This document shows positions 1 to 12,606 of a stretch of DNA of 64,000 bases, piece after piece. The position numbers and the translations under genes are program-made. This DNA comes from Polytrichum commune. Lineage: Eukaryota > Streptophyta > Polytrichopsida > Polytrichales > Polytrichaceae. The stretch's first letter is position 1. Every line of letters starts with the position of its first letter. The stretch is from positions 55,018,758 through 55,082,757 of the forward strand of contig OX485805.1 of assembly GCA_950295325.1 (NCBI GenBank), read 5' to 3'. Below the pieces are notes generated by a model. It was given only the letters and a program-made list of their open reading frames with translations, had not been told where the DNA came from and made no database searches.

Positions 1-68
1 AATGTCAATTTTGTATGCTTGTAAGGTGTGTTGCTTTACTTTTGAAAGTTATTGTGTGTGTGTGATTA

Positions 69-412
69 GTATCAATTCTATTGAAACTAATGTTTCTTTC
101 CATATTATCCATAAATAACCACAATTAACTCTCAAGTTTTGATACATCATAACTTAACTCCTCAAAATGTTCTACTAGAAACTATCTAAACTTGATTTAT
201 GAGATATTTATTTGATTTGATTCTAAACATTGCTTACATGGAGTTTGGCAAGTTACTTGAAGACACCAACCATCTGGGTGTGGAGATTAAGTCGATATCA
301 ACAAGTTTGCTCAACTACTTTTCTTTCTTTTTCACCTTTTTCTTCCCCCCTTTCTAGTCTTACAACCTTCAATTTATAGCACATGAAAAACGTGTGTTAC
401 CATGTGAAAAAG
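69..412 (+). repeat. Dispersed repeat family E, copy 1
   Basis: Blocks ACTAATGTTTCTTTCCAT, TTGATACATCATAAC, TTACATGGAGTT, GACACCAAC, CTAGTCTTACAACCTTCAAT and TAGCACATGAAAAACGTGTG recur in order at 34828-35138. Neither copy encodes a recognisable product. Confidence 0.75.
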
Positions 413-1319
413 GCTTATACATTTAGGGGTAAAAATGTAACCACTTGAAATTTGATTTGATTAGGGGAAAAGCATAGGTTCTACAAGATACATGTAATAT
501 GAAATTAGGAATTTTTATCATTCATGAAACCTTGTTACTTTCTCCATACAATAAATTATATAATACCAACAAGATTTGAGCGTTAAGGATGGTAAAGATC
601 ACGTCTTAAACAAAAAGTGAACGATAAGTATGAAGTGGGTGGAATATTCTATAAATGTTGGCATACATCACTAGAAAAGGAACGAAGAAAACTTGAATAC
701 TCTATCCATAGAATCCATAAAAACATGACAACCAATTTTTTTAGTCTTCTAGGCCATTACGGTTTTACATTTATGTCATTTTGGTCATGTAATTGGCATT
801 CATTTTATTTTAGGGTTATAGATTATAACTATTGTGTAAGTTGACTTTGTCAATGGGAAAAACGAAATTGATAAACGGGGTACCTTTAAAGATGTTACTA
901 GAAATGACACTTGAAACATTCAACTCCTATTTAGTATCACATTTTGAGCCCTACCATGTGCTCTGTGAGAATTATGTTTATCACACAAAGATTTGTAAGT
1001 GGGAAAGCCTACCATGCCTTTTGTGACTAAATCCTCACCTTCAAATGTAGTAGCATGGGCTCAACACTAGATCATGGCTTGTTCAAATATGTTCATTCTC
1101 ATTCTCATTATCTAATTGTGATCGTGTTAGTTGCAAATGTTGCCCCATGCGTATTGAGGATAATGCCAAAAGTTGGGATAGGGTCATTATTATATAGCCC
1201 AAATTCCGTTAGGAAGTGGTCTCCTAGAATGATTGATGAGCTGCTTGGATGGACCGAATTGTTGCAAATGACATGACCATTCTCGTAGATGTACTTTTCT
1301 CATTGTTTTGATGGGAAAA

Positions 1320-1336
1320 GGGGGGGGGGGGGGGGG
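1320..1336. repeat. Poly-G run (17 G)
   Basis: An uninterrupted run of G just outside the left arm of the 1353-1546 element. Similar long G/C homopolymers occur elsewhere in the window. Confidence 0.95.
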
Positions 1337-1352
1337 AGCTACACCCTTTTCA

Positions 1353-1546
1353 ATATTATGGTGGTTTACCATTCGAAGTTACATCTTGCCATAACATTAA
1401 ATCGATGATATCATTTGTTATTTGCAGGTAACTTAAATAAATAGTATGCACATTAAGGAACATGTATTATTAATTAGAAAAACACCTATATTCTTAGTAT
1501 AATGTTAAACCAGCATGAACTCCCAAATGGCAAACTACAATAATAG
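1353..1546. mobile_element. Older relative of the 32.2-kb foldback MITE
   Basis: The left arm (1353-1373) carries GGTGGTTTACCATTCGAAGT followed by CCATAACATT. The right arm, reverse-complemented (1546-1526), reads CTATTATTGTAGTTTGCCATT. Both the inner blocks and the arms resemble the element at 32184-32408 (TTACCATTC…GCTATAACATT), with more mutations. Confidence 0.5.
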
Positions 1547-2342
1547 GTGTAGAAGTTATACTTCAAGACGTGCAATGTTCAAGATATTTAGTTTTGTTGA
1601 TTATTCAAAGTTACACATGTCACAAAAATCTACTTACAAAATAAATTCAGAAATTCAATTAGCATCTTTGTTTAAGACTTCAATTATTTATTCTTGGTTG
1701 GTAAATAATGAAATTTAGAGCAAAATATCAGAGCTATGAGCCATTCCGGATAGTAGGTCATGAAGTATAATACTAGTAGGATATAGAGTGCTTTGTAATG
1801 TACACTACATACACAAAACCCTTGTAACATGTCCCCGACAAGAAATGACAACAAGATTCCCATTGGTTTCTTCCCCAAAAGAATCCTTGTCTCATTGGCG
1901 GGCGGCCCGGCCTAAATAATAATCATGGGCCGCCATACAAGCCGGAATCACCTTGCCTACCCTAGCCTACACATGATATGAATCATACGTGGATATTAGA
2001 TAAGTTATGTGGTGCTGCATAATCATTCGCACCCTTTCGGGCTTCGGATCAATAGCTAGCTAGCTAGCATGTGTTATGAAAAAAATTAATTGGATGATAT
2101 CGTAAACCGCATGATCATCCATTACCCAAACCAATGATTAAACCCTTGGAGAACCATGAGGCCTCTCTACACACTTAAAAGATGTTATTTGGAGCCTACA
2201 ATGTCCTTGCACTCAAGAATTGTCCTGAAGAGATAATGCGTGAAGTTTAACGCTCATTTATGGCTAGTTTCTCAAAGTATGAAACAATTCAATAATTTCC
2301 CTCCTTCAAAGAAGCTTTGTATGTCTACAAAGTGAATTGCGT

Positions 2343-2367
2343 TATTATTATTATTATTATTATTATT
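2343..2367. repeat. (ATT)n microsatellite
   Basis: About eight ATT units. Confidence 0.95.
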
Positions 2368-3518
2368 TAACCCTTGTTCAAGAACCAAGTGCACATAACC
2401 TTAATAACAATGAATATTTGTCTTTTTATTCTTTATTTTTTTGGGTAGAACATGATTTGGTATTTGTATGTCCATAATGCCTACCCAATGAGATTCACGG
2501 ACCACTAGTTCAATCGCCTAGATTCATTCATGTGTCATGGCACTGCAACTATGTATATAAAATTTAGACTAAACTTGGGATAATTAGGAATAATTGATAA
2601 TGATCCAGGCTTGAATGTTGTCCACAATGCATGTTGACTATGATGAAGAATGTATTTGTGCACCCGTAGTACGTAAATAGGTTAAGTATGCATGTAAGTA
2701 GATAGAGTGGTGGGTCGGTACGAGGTACGTTGCCTTGTATTGCTCACCACGCAAGGCCTACCTATAAAAGTTTCTTCTTTCATTGTATAGTAAATTGGTA
2801 TGGCATGTGACATGAATGTAGGTAGCTAGGGTAAGCATACATCACATACCTCTACATTCATATATCACATCAAACTAGAACATTAAATCAATGCCTACCA
2901 AACTTAAGATTGCAAAAATGATATTTTGTTTACAACATTTATAGGTGCAAGAATGACAATGTTGCTTCATGTCTGCCCGTTTGGGTTTGACATTGCTAAG
3001 ATGGTTGAATGATGAATTGAATCAATGTTTACTAAATTACTGCTTAATGTTAAGACTACACTTAAAAATAAAATAGCCCTTCAATTTTTAGGCCTTTTTC
3101 ATATAGTAACACATAGCATGCTATTGCTATGAAAGGTTGATTTTAAAATCATATTCATGTACGGTATGTGTACTCAAGTAACTCCATGTAAACTTTGTTG
3201 ATTGTTAAGCTCAATAAATCCTCTAAATTAAAGATTACATAAATTTCAAGTTGAAACTCTTAAGGTGTTATGAGAGAGAGAGAGAGAATCTTAAAAGACG
3301 AGAGTTTCTAATGACCATTTATGGATGATATGGTAATAAAATTATCGTATTAAAAATATTTTTTATTAAATAAGTTATAAGTAAATATGTACATAGTATA
3401 CATGATGATGATAAATGTCTATGTGCCAAGATTCAATTAACTGTGATTTGGTGTGCATTTATGATGCATGGTGTATTCTAGCATACATTAGTAACTTGCA
3501 TTTTGAGATGTATGTGAA

Positions 3519-3543
3519 GGTAGGTAGGTAGGTAGGTAGGTAG
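3519..3543. repeat. (GGTA)n microsatellite
   Basis: About six GGTA units, next to a block (CATTGTGTAGCAAACTACTATGG) that weakly resembles 2782-2860. Confidence 0.95.
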
Positions 3544-3974
3544 AATGGCGATCAACCCATACATGCCTTCCATTGTGTAGCAAACTACTATGGCCCATGC
3601 ACTTGTGTTAGGCATGTACATAGGCAACGTAAACATGCATATGGGTAGATTGTATAAGGTCACAAATGATGTTTGAAACTCTTATTTTGAGTGTTGAGTG
3701 TATCTACTACTGTTATATTGATAAAGTTTTAGATATTTCTTGTTAGTATTGAAAGGAGATTCCAACACTCTTTGTATGCCAAAGACATAAGGTTTCAAAG
3801 TTTTATGGGTAGATGACCCAAAACCCAACACAAGGACTTGATGTTAGGATTGTGAAAATTCTTTAAAACAATATCACTTACAAGGTAAGATGTTAGTTTT
3901 TATTTGTTTAATTTTTAGTTGTTGGAGACAGAAGGCCAACAAGCCAACACCAAAGCACAGGAGGCAGTTGATCA

Positions 3975-4100
3975 CCTGACAAGTTTTCTATCAAGTAGAG
4001 AGGATATTTCACAACCGGGAATTGAAATGCCAACCTCTTCCTTGAGATTTGGGTATCTCTCCACCATCATCCGGTAGTTTAAGGTCGTCTTGGACCACAT
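3975..4100 (-). mobile_element. tRNA-like SINE fragment, family B
   Basis: ATCAAGTAGAGAGGATATTTCACAACC, CCAACCTCTTCC, GGTATCTCTCCACCATCATC and TAGTTTAAGGTCGTCTTGGACC match the copy at 44168-44285 block by block. On the minus strand the diverged box-B-like region corresponds to GGTTCAAATCCC in the other copy. Confidence 0.65.
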
Positions 4101-5562
4101 GATGTTAGTTTTGAGTGGGGTGTTGATTTTATTTAGCGTGCTCTACCTAAGGTAGTGGATTTGACCTACAACAACTTGAATTTGCAACAATGTATTCAAA
4201 TGAACATTGGGTAATTCCGGGTGGGAAGTGCGTAACGTAGAGAGAAGCTTCACATAAGTTAAGATAAGTTGAGTTAGGGTAGGACTTGAAGCATAACCGA
4301 TGCATAACTGCCCACCCCACCGCATGGCCTTTGTGCTCATCACCCGTCCTTCGCCCGTTAGTACCAAATAACGGCCACAACCGACTAGTCCCTCCCAATA
4401 AAGCATTCCCTAAATCCATCCCTTTGTCATTCGCTCATTATAACCGCTCACACTTATGAGGCAACTCCCTCCCTTCCTGGAAACCTACAGCCTACCTAAG
4501 GGCCCAATTATCGCTAAACCCCGAAGGATTTAGTCGCCCTACTTAGTGGCCTCGCTAACCACAAACATTCCCACTAGTGCAACTTACTTCACCCACTATG
4601 AGTGTGACTTCATTCACTTGACACCATTAAAAAACGCACAAGTTAGACGGGTTCTAGGGGACCTCTCAGGGTGAACCATATAGTCATTGATTTAACTCCT
4701 CCAAAGTTCTAACATCATTGCTAAATTGTTAGGAATATCATAATATTACTAAGCAACGTGAGTTCGTTTACATGTGCTTTGAGAATATAATCATGGGATG
4801 TCTCAACCTAGTGCAGAGTCAAACTTAATCTAAGTCTCCTTGCGCTAGGTTCAAGCATCTCATGGTTATACTCTCAAGACCCACATGATCGAAAGCACAT
4901 TGCTTCATACTGTTATGATGTTAATAAGAAAATCTATAATATGCATGAGTTTTGGATTGAACTAAAATGCATGCACATGGTTCTATGAATATGGTCAAAA
5001 TCCTCTAATTTCCCTTGTTTGAGTGTACCATAAAGTCCAGGAGAGCTTCTTTGGGTTTCATAATCCAACATGTTTTATCTTTATGTAATTGAGAATCTTC
5101 TCATTTACTTTGCCACCCATGTGCATATGTATCTTGTTGCTCCTCTCACCACTTGTGTACTCCCCAAATAGAACCAAATTCGAGAAAAGAACTCAAAATT
5201 TTCTCAAAATTTTGTTGGCATGGAACGTGACAAATCAACTTCCCTTCCCTAGTTTTTTTTAAGAGCAAAAGAATTATTTTAAGAATTGGAAGTGGAGAAA
5301 ATAGTTAATTCCTTTAAAAAGCTTAAGTTGGTCCCCACTTTTGATGACTTTACGGTTAACTCTATCTTGTGAGAGACATATTTTGTTACATGTACATGTG
5401 TGATCAATGCAGAGTATGCACAAATTGAAGTGGCATTTCAACCACATTGCTTCTCTAAGCAAGTATAAGTAGGGCTCCTATTACATGCCTCTAGTTTACT
5501 TCCCCTTATTTAATTTTTGCAATGTCCATTCATTGATTGCGAAAAAAGATTGGTGTATATCT

Positions 5563-6308
5563 GGGGCCATTCACGATCAGGGTACTACTTTTGGGCGTCT
5601 AACGGAAAACGGACTTTTTTGGATAACTTCACATGCTTGGTATGCTTAGATTTGTATTGTGAAGCATATTTTGGATCATACCTACATTTCATACTCCATA
5701 TCGAGTACACTGACAAAGTTAATTTAGAAGGAATAGGGTCATCTAAGATATCCTTTTGATTCCTTAAAGGACATTCAGGAGTGTTGTCTTAATTGTTCAC
5801 CTTAGGATCAAGGAATGAAAAGGACAACAAGAATCAATCGAAACGATCCCAATTTTTTTCCTCACAATCATCGTTCAAGTGTGTACCAATTGAACCAAGT
5901 ATGTATTGAATACCAATTGCCCAATTTTACATGAGGCACCAAACATGGCCAAAAATACATATAATTATGGTCACACGTAAAAGGAACGTCTATTATTAGA
6001 ATTGGACAAAAATTTTATATGAACGGACACATGACACTTATACCAAGGTACTAAGATGCAAAATAGGAAATAATTGACCTCCAATGCACACCTAAATAAC
6101 AAAAAAATGCCACTGATGTGGCCTAGGGTTTAGGGTGATTATTAAATAATAATAATAAATATTTCTTGATAAAGCTTATGAACTATCTACTTATTTATGT
6201 AAAATTTATTGATCAAATAATTGTAAATCATGATAAAAACCAAGATCAATGCGACAAAGTCCTTAAGTCCTTTGTCCCAAAAGTAGTACCCTGATCGTGA
6301 ATGGCCCC
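5563..6308. mobile_element. Non-autonomous TIR element, 746 bp, perfect 33-bp inverted ends
   Basis: Positions 5563-5595 and 6276-6308 are exact reverse complements (the left end begins GGGGCCATTCACGATCAGGG). Both ends are flanked by ATCT (5559-5562 and 6309-6312), a likely target duplication. The interior has no transposase and only short open frames. Perfect ends suggest recent activity. The superfamily is not clear: a 4-bp duplication and GC-rich ends do not match a standard class that I can name with confidence. Confidence 0.85.
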
Positions 6309-6889
6309 ATCTATTGTTATTTTTAGACATAACTTTTGTCCAAATTTACTAACATGTTAGTATTGTTTGTATTTTTTTGAGATCAATGAAATTATTTGGG
6401 CAACAATTATAATTATATTCATGCCATAAAAGTCCTCATTTCCAACTCAAACAAAAATAATATTAAATATATGGATTAAAGACCTTCTTTGGAGTTGACA
6501 TGTAGGAGGAAGTTGTGAAGGGTGCATTTGAATTACATCCATATGGATGGAATAAAGATCACTAACACTCCAAGGTAAATCACAACCACTTGATATTTGC
6601 TCTAATCAGTTGATACCATGAGTTCCATAAACTTGATCATATATGCCAAAAATGTTGATGTCACTAAACTTGCTATTTTCCTCAAATAATAACATTTGTA
6701 GCAAAGCAAACTTTGAAGGTCTCAACTATTTCAAGGTCCCTAGAACTAGTTGTTTGGACGGGACTCCAAGTGGTTTGATCAACATGGTGCATTGACTATA
6801 CTAGTTCCAAGTGCAAGTAACAACTACTCAAAAGAGTGTTCAAAGCAAAACAATCTAGCATTGAGAGAAACAACTTTGAAAAATCATTG

Positions 6890-8400
6890 TTTCCGGATTT
6901 GGTGTCCTTTTTGGTCTTTAAGCAACTCCTCCATAACTTCCTCCATCCAATTCCCTCGTTAGCCGTTACACATAGTGGTTTGTTGTTATCTATTTATATC
7001 GATGGGTCATATCATTTGTGTCATTTTGTTTTATTTCTATCCTTCAATTTACATATTGCATTGTGTCTTAGGATTGTGGACGATTACTTTTATTTCATGT
7101 AAAAAATGCATTATAATAAAAAATTACTAGTGAGAGGAATAGAACCTCTTCAATTTCCATACGGGCACTAGTTCCCACCTACCTGATAATGTACTAGAAT
7201 TGGGGAAGAATGGATGGACTTCTCCGTGGTCTTATGCCAACTTTTCACAAACACGCCATCATTCATGTCAATACGTGAGCAGGCCATGCTAAATGAACTT
7301 ACATGCTTATTATCTAACCAAGTTATTGTAGCTAGTAAATTTGATGTACACCTTTTCCATAAAATATCTCCCTCTCTAGACCCTCTTTAGCCAAAGTCAA
7401 AGCTTGTAGCCATCCCTTTATATTCATCATGATAATACCCGTTATGTGTATACCTTTCCACATCCAATCCCAAAACAATTAGATGAAGTAAAAAAAAATG
7501 AAATAAAAATGTTACATGTGAATATATAACCTTTATCTTCCAACCCTTCTAAAAAGAGACGTTACAAGTTTATAGCCAACTAGTGCTTTTTCTTTTGCTT
7601 TCAATGACTCTTCATTTTACAATAAACCTCTAACTTTTGTACAAACTTGGATTTGGTATTGGCCAATGCCAACACTTGAGCCTATAAACGACAATGTTTA
7701 TTCTTCAAGTATTGTCTTATCGGAGACCTCTTGCATGTATATCTAACCATCGTCTCATTAATGTTCAGGTTTTACTCTAGATGTTGCATATTAAATATTA
7801 TGCTCATTAACTAACCATTCTATCTTGAATATCATATTGAACCCATGTTGGGTTTTGTTAGTCACTACCTCATCATTGCCAACCAAATGCAAGCATCTTA
7901 TTATTGCTTCATATCTTCTTGTCATTGTCCTAGTAATTTCCAATGTTTTTCCATAATACTTTTTTGGACCATATGCAAATGGCACGAGGATAGTTTCTTC
8001 AATCCCATCATGATGCAAACTCCTATAAATACTCTCATCTCATCCACACATATGGATTCCTATTTCCTTATTACCTTACACCAAGATGCATAGAAATTAG
8101 TGTACTTACACAACCTCACCAATATGCCACGTGACCAAAAGATTTGAAAATAACAATATGGATTTTTGAACCTCTTCATGCTCTCAATTAAACTTGTTGC
8201 CCCCCTTTCCATCCAAAGTCAGCTAGTTGGCTAGAAGGAAAATTCCACAACTTGTCAAGGATGTCATATCCTTGCCCAATCTCATTCCTTGGTGATCCTT
8301 TTTCAAAGAAATATTTTCTTGATACGGGGTAAGCTTGTCCCTTTCTAGATGGTCCTTTTCAAACACAATTGTGTTTGGCACATAAGACATATCATAAAAC
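6890..8400 (-). pseudogene. Decayed piggyBac transposase (DDE_Tnp_1_7 type)
   Basis: Reading the minus strand across three frames, family blocks appear in the correct order: SRKYFFEKGSPRNEIGQGYD (about 8325-8265), KNPYCYFQIFWSRG then KYTNFYASW (about 8170-8070), DEMRVFIGVCIMMGLKKL (about 8046-7993), RYEAIIRCLHLVGND (about 7905-7860), LNINETMVRY (about 7768-7740), SPIRQYLKNK (about 7730-7700), LALANTKSKFVQKLEVYC (about 7670-7617), KALVGYKLVTSL (about 7590-7555), LEGLEDKGYIFTC (about 7550-7510), GIIMMNIKGW (about 7440-7405), CTSNLLATITWLDNK (about 7357-7310). Several stops and frameshifts separate the blocks. The first catalytic Asp (IDE in the family) reads INE, and the Asp of the CDN motif is absent, so it is inactive. 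The C-terminal end is uncertain. Confidence 0.85.
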
Positions 8401-9775
8401 TACAATGCTTCGAAGATGAAGATGTACTTACATTGATGTGTTCATTCACTTCAAACATTTGTTCATCTATGTGTTTGTGGAATGCTAGGGCCTCCCTCAT
8501 TTACCCATTTCACTGTAAACCTCTGCAACAAAGTGTACACCCCCCCCCACCAAACTATCGCACAATCAAGATGTGTACTTTGTCTTCATCATTCCAAAAC
8601 CTATAGACCACGACATCGTACACATGGAACAACTTGGACATTGATGAATTCAACTTGTCTAATTCAAGGAGGTCTCTTGTGAATTTTTTGACAATTTTTC
8701 CTAGCATTCTCATTTCACACTGGTCATAATGGTGAACATCCAACCCTACACCATTAGGCTATTGCTTCTTCTCCTAATCATTGCAAGTTTGATCATATTG
8801 GTCATCAATCCATGCAAAGTTCCCGAGTTGACATACGTGATTGAACAATTAATCATACAATTTAGAAGATTTCAATTGTTTTATATTTCAACCCTGGGGT
8901 ACGCACTACAATATCCCATATGGAACCACGCGAGTGAACAAAAGGGGCACTAATTGTGGGGTAATACTTTAGTCAATTTCATAAATATACATAGCCCATT
9001 TTTAATGTAATAAGAACTACAAATTTACACATAGTGTTGTTCCCTTATAACATGTAGGTAAGAAGTAATTCTTAGGCATCTTCCAAAAAAAATTAAAAAT
9101 TAAAAATCAAGATTTATATTTAAAAATTAAAAACCTTGATTACCAACTTGCAGATCCAATTTGAAGACAACACACAACTTCCCACTTTGCGCTTGCCCAT
9201 TCCTGGCCCACCCGCCGTGCTCATTGCCACACTACCACATGCCTCCCACCCAACCATGTGAGATGTGCATGGTTGTTCAAGAGTCATTCCCCCATGGTAG
9301 GCTATCAACTTTGGCTTTCGATATGCAGTGCTAGCTCACTCCTTCCCTCCAACGCTTGGGCTTATTTTCTAGACCATGTTTTTCATTGTATACGTATGTT
9401 AGGTTTTTTTTTTTTAAAAAAAACTTTGAACATGCACATACATTAGGATCTTTATATACATAGGTGTTCTAATTAGGATGATTTAAACTTAATTACATTC
9501 AATCAAACTTTATTAGTTTGAATGTGTATAAATACTCGTGGAAATATTAGGCATCTACTATAATATTATAAAATAATCATACTCAAAATAAAAAACTGAT
9601 TTTAGTTCCATTTTAGAATGAAAAAGACCCTTTCAATGGTAAGTCACAAAATTATAACCTCAATGTTAATGAGGGTTCCTAATATTTTTGACTTCCAAGT
9701 TAATTACATGCTTTATTGACAGTTTTGCTTTGAAAATGAAATCCAAGTCAATTGCTTGTTTACTAAGTGGAAGTG

Positions 9776-9813
<38 letters not shown>

Positions 9814-10284
9814 TAATATTTTGGATCTTGAAGATGAAGTGCACTCAATATGGGTTATATTACGCGGCCTTTAAGAATGCAAGAACAATTTCATTTTTTG
9901 AAGTCAAGCAGAGCGGGCAACGTTTCTCAATCGGGATTTGATAAATTTGAATTTGCTTTGTGGGAGCTATCTAGAGGTGCCAGATTGTGGGCCGTAACCC
10001 CTATCCACCTCCCCCTTAAAGTTCGTAGGGGGAGGGTTAGCATCCGCCCCAAACTCCATTCCAAAACTAGAGTTTTCAAATTAGTGTGGCCTCCACTCGA
10101 GTCAAAGGAGTGAAAGGAGTGTTGAATGAGTTCTTGAAATAAAATGAAAATGATTTGAAATTAAGGGCTCGCCATTTTGGGAGGTGACTGGCACACGCCT
10201 AAGAAGCATCACCCACCCGGGTAGCACCAATCATTGGTGCGACACACTTCACATGACTTAGATGGTCCTTCAATCTAGTAGCAA
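8401..10284. other. No gene seen
   Basis: The part next to 8400 may hold the upstream end of the piggyBac relic. The 62-codon minus-strand frame at 8555-8743 could belong to it, but it shows no family block. The rest is AT-rich with an (AT)n tract. Confidence 0.45.
9779..9810. repeat. (AT)n microsatellite
   Basis: Sixteen AT units. Confidence 0.95.
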
Positions 10285-10296
10285 TACTACTACTAC

Positions 10297-10385
10297 GTTG
10301 GTTCTCCTGAGGTGGTTGTAATTTGGTTCCATTCTTACAATTAATGTTTCAATTTATGCCAAAAAAAATTAAATAAATAAATAAG
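10297..10385 (+). mobile_element. 5'-truncated retroposon, family A, with target duplication
   Basis: The insert starts GTTGGTTCTCCTGAGGTGG and ends TTTATGCCAAAAAAAATT followed by (AAAT)n. It is flanked by TACTACTACTAC at 10285-10296 and 10386-10397. The 3' half matches the inserts at 45101 and 63481 (minus strand), which fixes its orientation. The flanking repeat is simple sequence, so this duplication is weaker evidence than in the other two copies. Confidence 0.75.
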
Positions 10386-10397
10386 TACTACTACTAC

Positions 10398-12604
10398 TAA
10401 CTACTCCTCCCTTGCCAATTAGGCTAGCCAATCCCATCCATGATAGGCACGTTGGGATTGAGCATTCCCATGATGACCCCCCCCCCTCCCCCAACTCTCC
10501 AATAACGAGAAACCACCTAATTTTTCGAACCAAGAAAACTTCATCACCACTACCAAGGTTGTCTCGATTCCTCACGATTTGCTTCGGTTTCGAGGTCACG
10601 GTGGATTCGGACCCAAGCTTTCTCGAGAGATTATCGCCCGCTCCTTGGAGGCGCTCCCATTGGTGGATCCTCCGTCACGTACATGAGTGGTGTGTTGGTG
10701 TACGACTTAACTTGGTGAGAGAGAAAAAGAAAAAGGGGTTTAGACTCCCATCCATGTCGGGGTCCGCTAAGAGCCAAAAGCCTTGTACAAATTACCGTAG
10801 TTAAAACCCTTCCGTGCATCATCATGGGATACACGAGCTTCACTCCACCTCGTACATCAATTTACGAATTTTTTGACGGTATTGACATTGAACCGAATTC
10901 AAAGAACATGAAGTTTCGTGTAAGTTGTGATTGACTTGAATAAGCTTGGATGGTAGTGATGTATTTATCACAAAGGGAGTAGTAGGGTTCATAATTATTG
11001 GGATTGGCTAAGCATGCAATTATATTATTGTATCTCACTCCTATGGAAGAGGTCTGATGTCTACACTAGTATGTGCAATTAGGAGGTTGATCCACACCAA
11101 TTTATCAACACTCTTCTTTATTTTGGATGTTATTTTTTATCATAATGAAAGTATATGTTTTTTTGTTTGTTTGTTTGTTGCAGTTGCTATATGGAATAAT
11201 AAACAAAGTTATAAGTTGTGTAATATGGTTTTGATCCAAGGTAATTTGCATGGATAAAGAGTCAACCTATTTGCGAAGGCAACCTAATTACACGTTTCAA
11301 TGTACATGGTTATGGAGTTTAAACTAGGAATTGTTACCCCGACCCTTGTGGTAGAAGAAAACCTATCCATTCCAATCATCCATTGCAACTCGTGTGAGAA
11401 AGTGCAAAATAAATCATTTGGGATGTTCATCAGAGGTTTTTGGTTGCCAATTTTCCAAACATAGCAACCAAAAACTTCCAGCTAGCATCCAAAGTGATTT
11501 GTTTTTGCACTTTCTCACATGAGTTGCAACGGATGGTTGGAATGGACAAGTTTTCTCCAAGTGTATAATGTTGCATCTTGTTGTCTCATTTGGTTCATTT
11601 TGTGTCAAGTATTTTGAAAATACATGGGGGTGATTAGCTCTCATGGTCGCCAATATATATCGAATTTTGAGAGTTTTACATTTTACATGGGTGGTATTCA
11701 TTTCAATATGTTCTTCTTGAAATAATAAACATTGCTCTAGTTCCCCCACGTCAAAGCATCTCCACTCACGAAGTTGCAATTGGACCACTACCAATGGCTA
11801 TTTAGACTTTTCAAGCAAACATGATATGTCCCACCAATAAACCCTTAAATGAATCTTAAAATGCCATTGTCCACAAACTATATTGCAAAGGTCCACTCTC
11901 AACTCATCAAGTATGGCACATCAATGGCTCTTGGGAGAGGGGCCCTATATGACATAATTAGTGGGCAATGACTATTTTGGGTATATATATATATATATAT
12001 ACATACACGAGTTGTGGAGGTTGGACGTAGGATGTAGTCTTACAATAAAAGAGCAAAAACCAATTGTCATGTGGCTTGCTTGCAACTCCACTTTATTTTT
12101 CTATTATGAATACATCAATAGTCCACAAACTCATATATTTGTGAAACTTGAGGAATGCTAGTAAATTGTGTTTTGTCGCTAGTCTAAGAATCTTGAAACT
12201 CAAATGCTTATGAGGGTAATGGGCAATTCTAACCTCATGGTGTGATCTAAAAACGAGTCCCTACAACTTTTGTAAGATGAACCAATAATAATGGGAAATA
12301 AGTTATTGCATCCTTCTTGTTCATCTACACACAATAAAGAGAGTCATAGGCATTCAGGGTCCAACTGGGTAAATATAAATCTTGAAGGGCTAAACTTAAT
12401 ACCTGAGAATTTGGGATTTAAGTTGTGAAAATGGTAGGAGACATTTGAGATACAACCCGTAAAGTCACTCGACGAGGGACAAAACTGTGGCTTTGATCAT
12501 GTGTTGAGGGATTTTTCTATTAAGAGCTCATTAGTTTGTCATATGTCGGAGCCTATTATGAAAGTTGGGTGAAATTTCTTTGGACCTCCTCTTGTTATTT
12601 CAAA
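10398..12604. other. No gene seen
   Basis: A moderately GC-rich patch (10480-10850) keeps frames open on both strands without a recognisable product. The hairpin at 11357-11555 is listed separately. Confidence 0.45.
11357..11555. repeat. Long hairpin, about 91-bp arms and 16-nt loop
   Basis: The left arm 11357-11447 and right arm 11464-11555 are inverted copies with about 84% identity, including an exact block TGTGAGAAAGTGCAAAA and matching ends GAAAAC and TTTTTGGTTGC. The loop is 11448-11463. Transcribed from either strand it would fold as one long stem. This could be a foldback MITE or a young MIRNA-type or small-RNA precursor formed by inverted duplication. No flanking target duplication was recognised, and no protein domain is seen in the 126-codon minus-strand frame that overlaps it. 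Confidence 0.85.
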
Positions 12605-12606
12605 TA

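Larger units (their letters stand above)
413..5558. other. No gene seen
   Basis: Apart from the small foldback element, the family B fragment and microsatellites listed separately, this is AT-rich, heavily mutated sequence. Open frames are short, overlap in all phases and show no recognisable motif. Confidence 0.5.

Noticed and set aside
10412-10804. 130-codon plus-strand ORF in a GC-richer patch
   Set aside because: Open frames on both strands, low-complexity proline stretch from C-runs, and no known domain.
11414-11794. 126-codon minus-strand ORF with several Cys and His
   Set aside because: No ordered zinc-finger spacing, and its end lies inside the hairpin arms.
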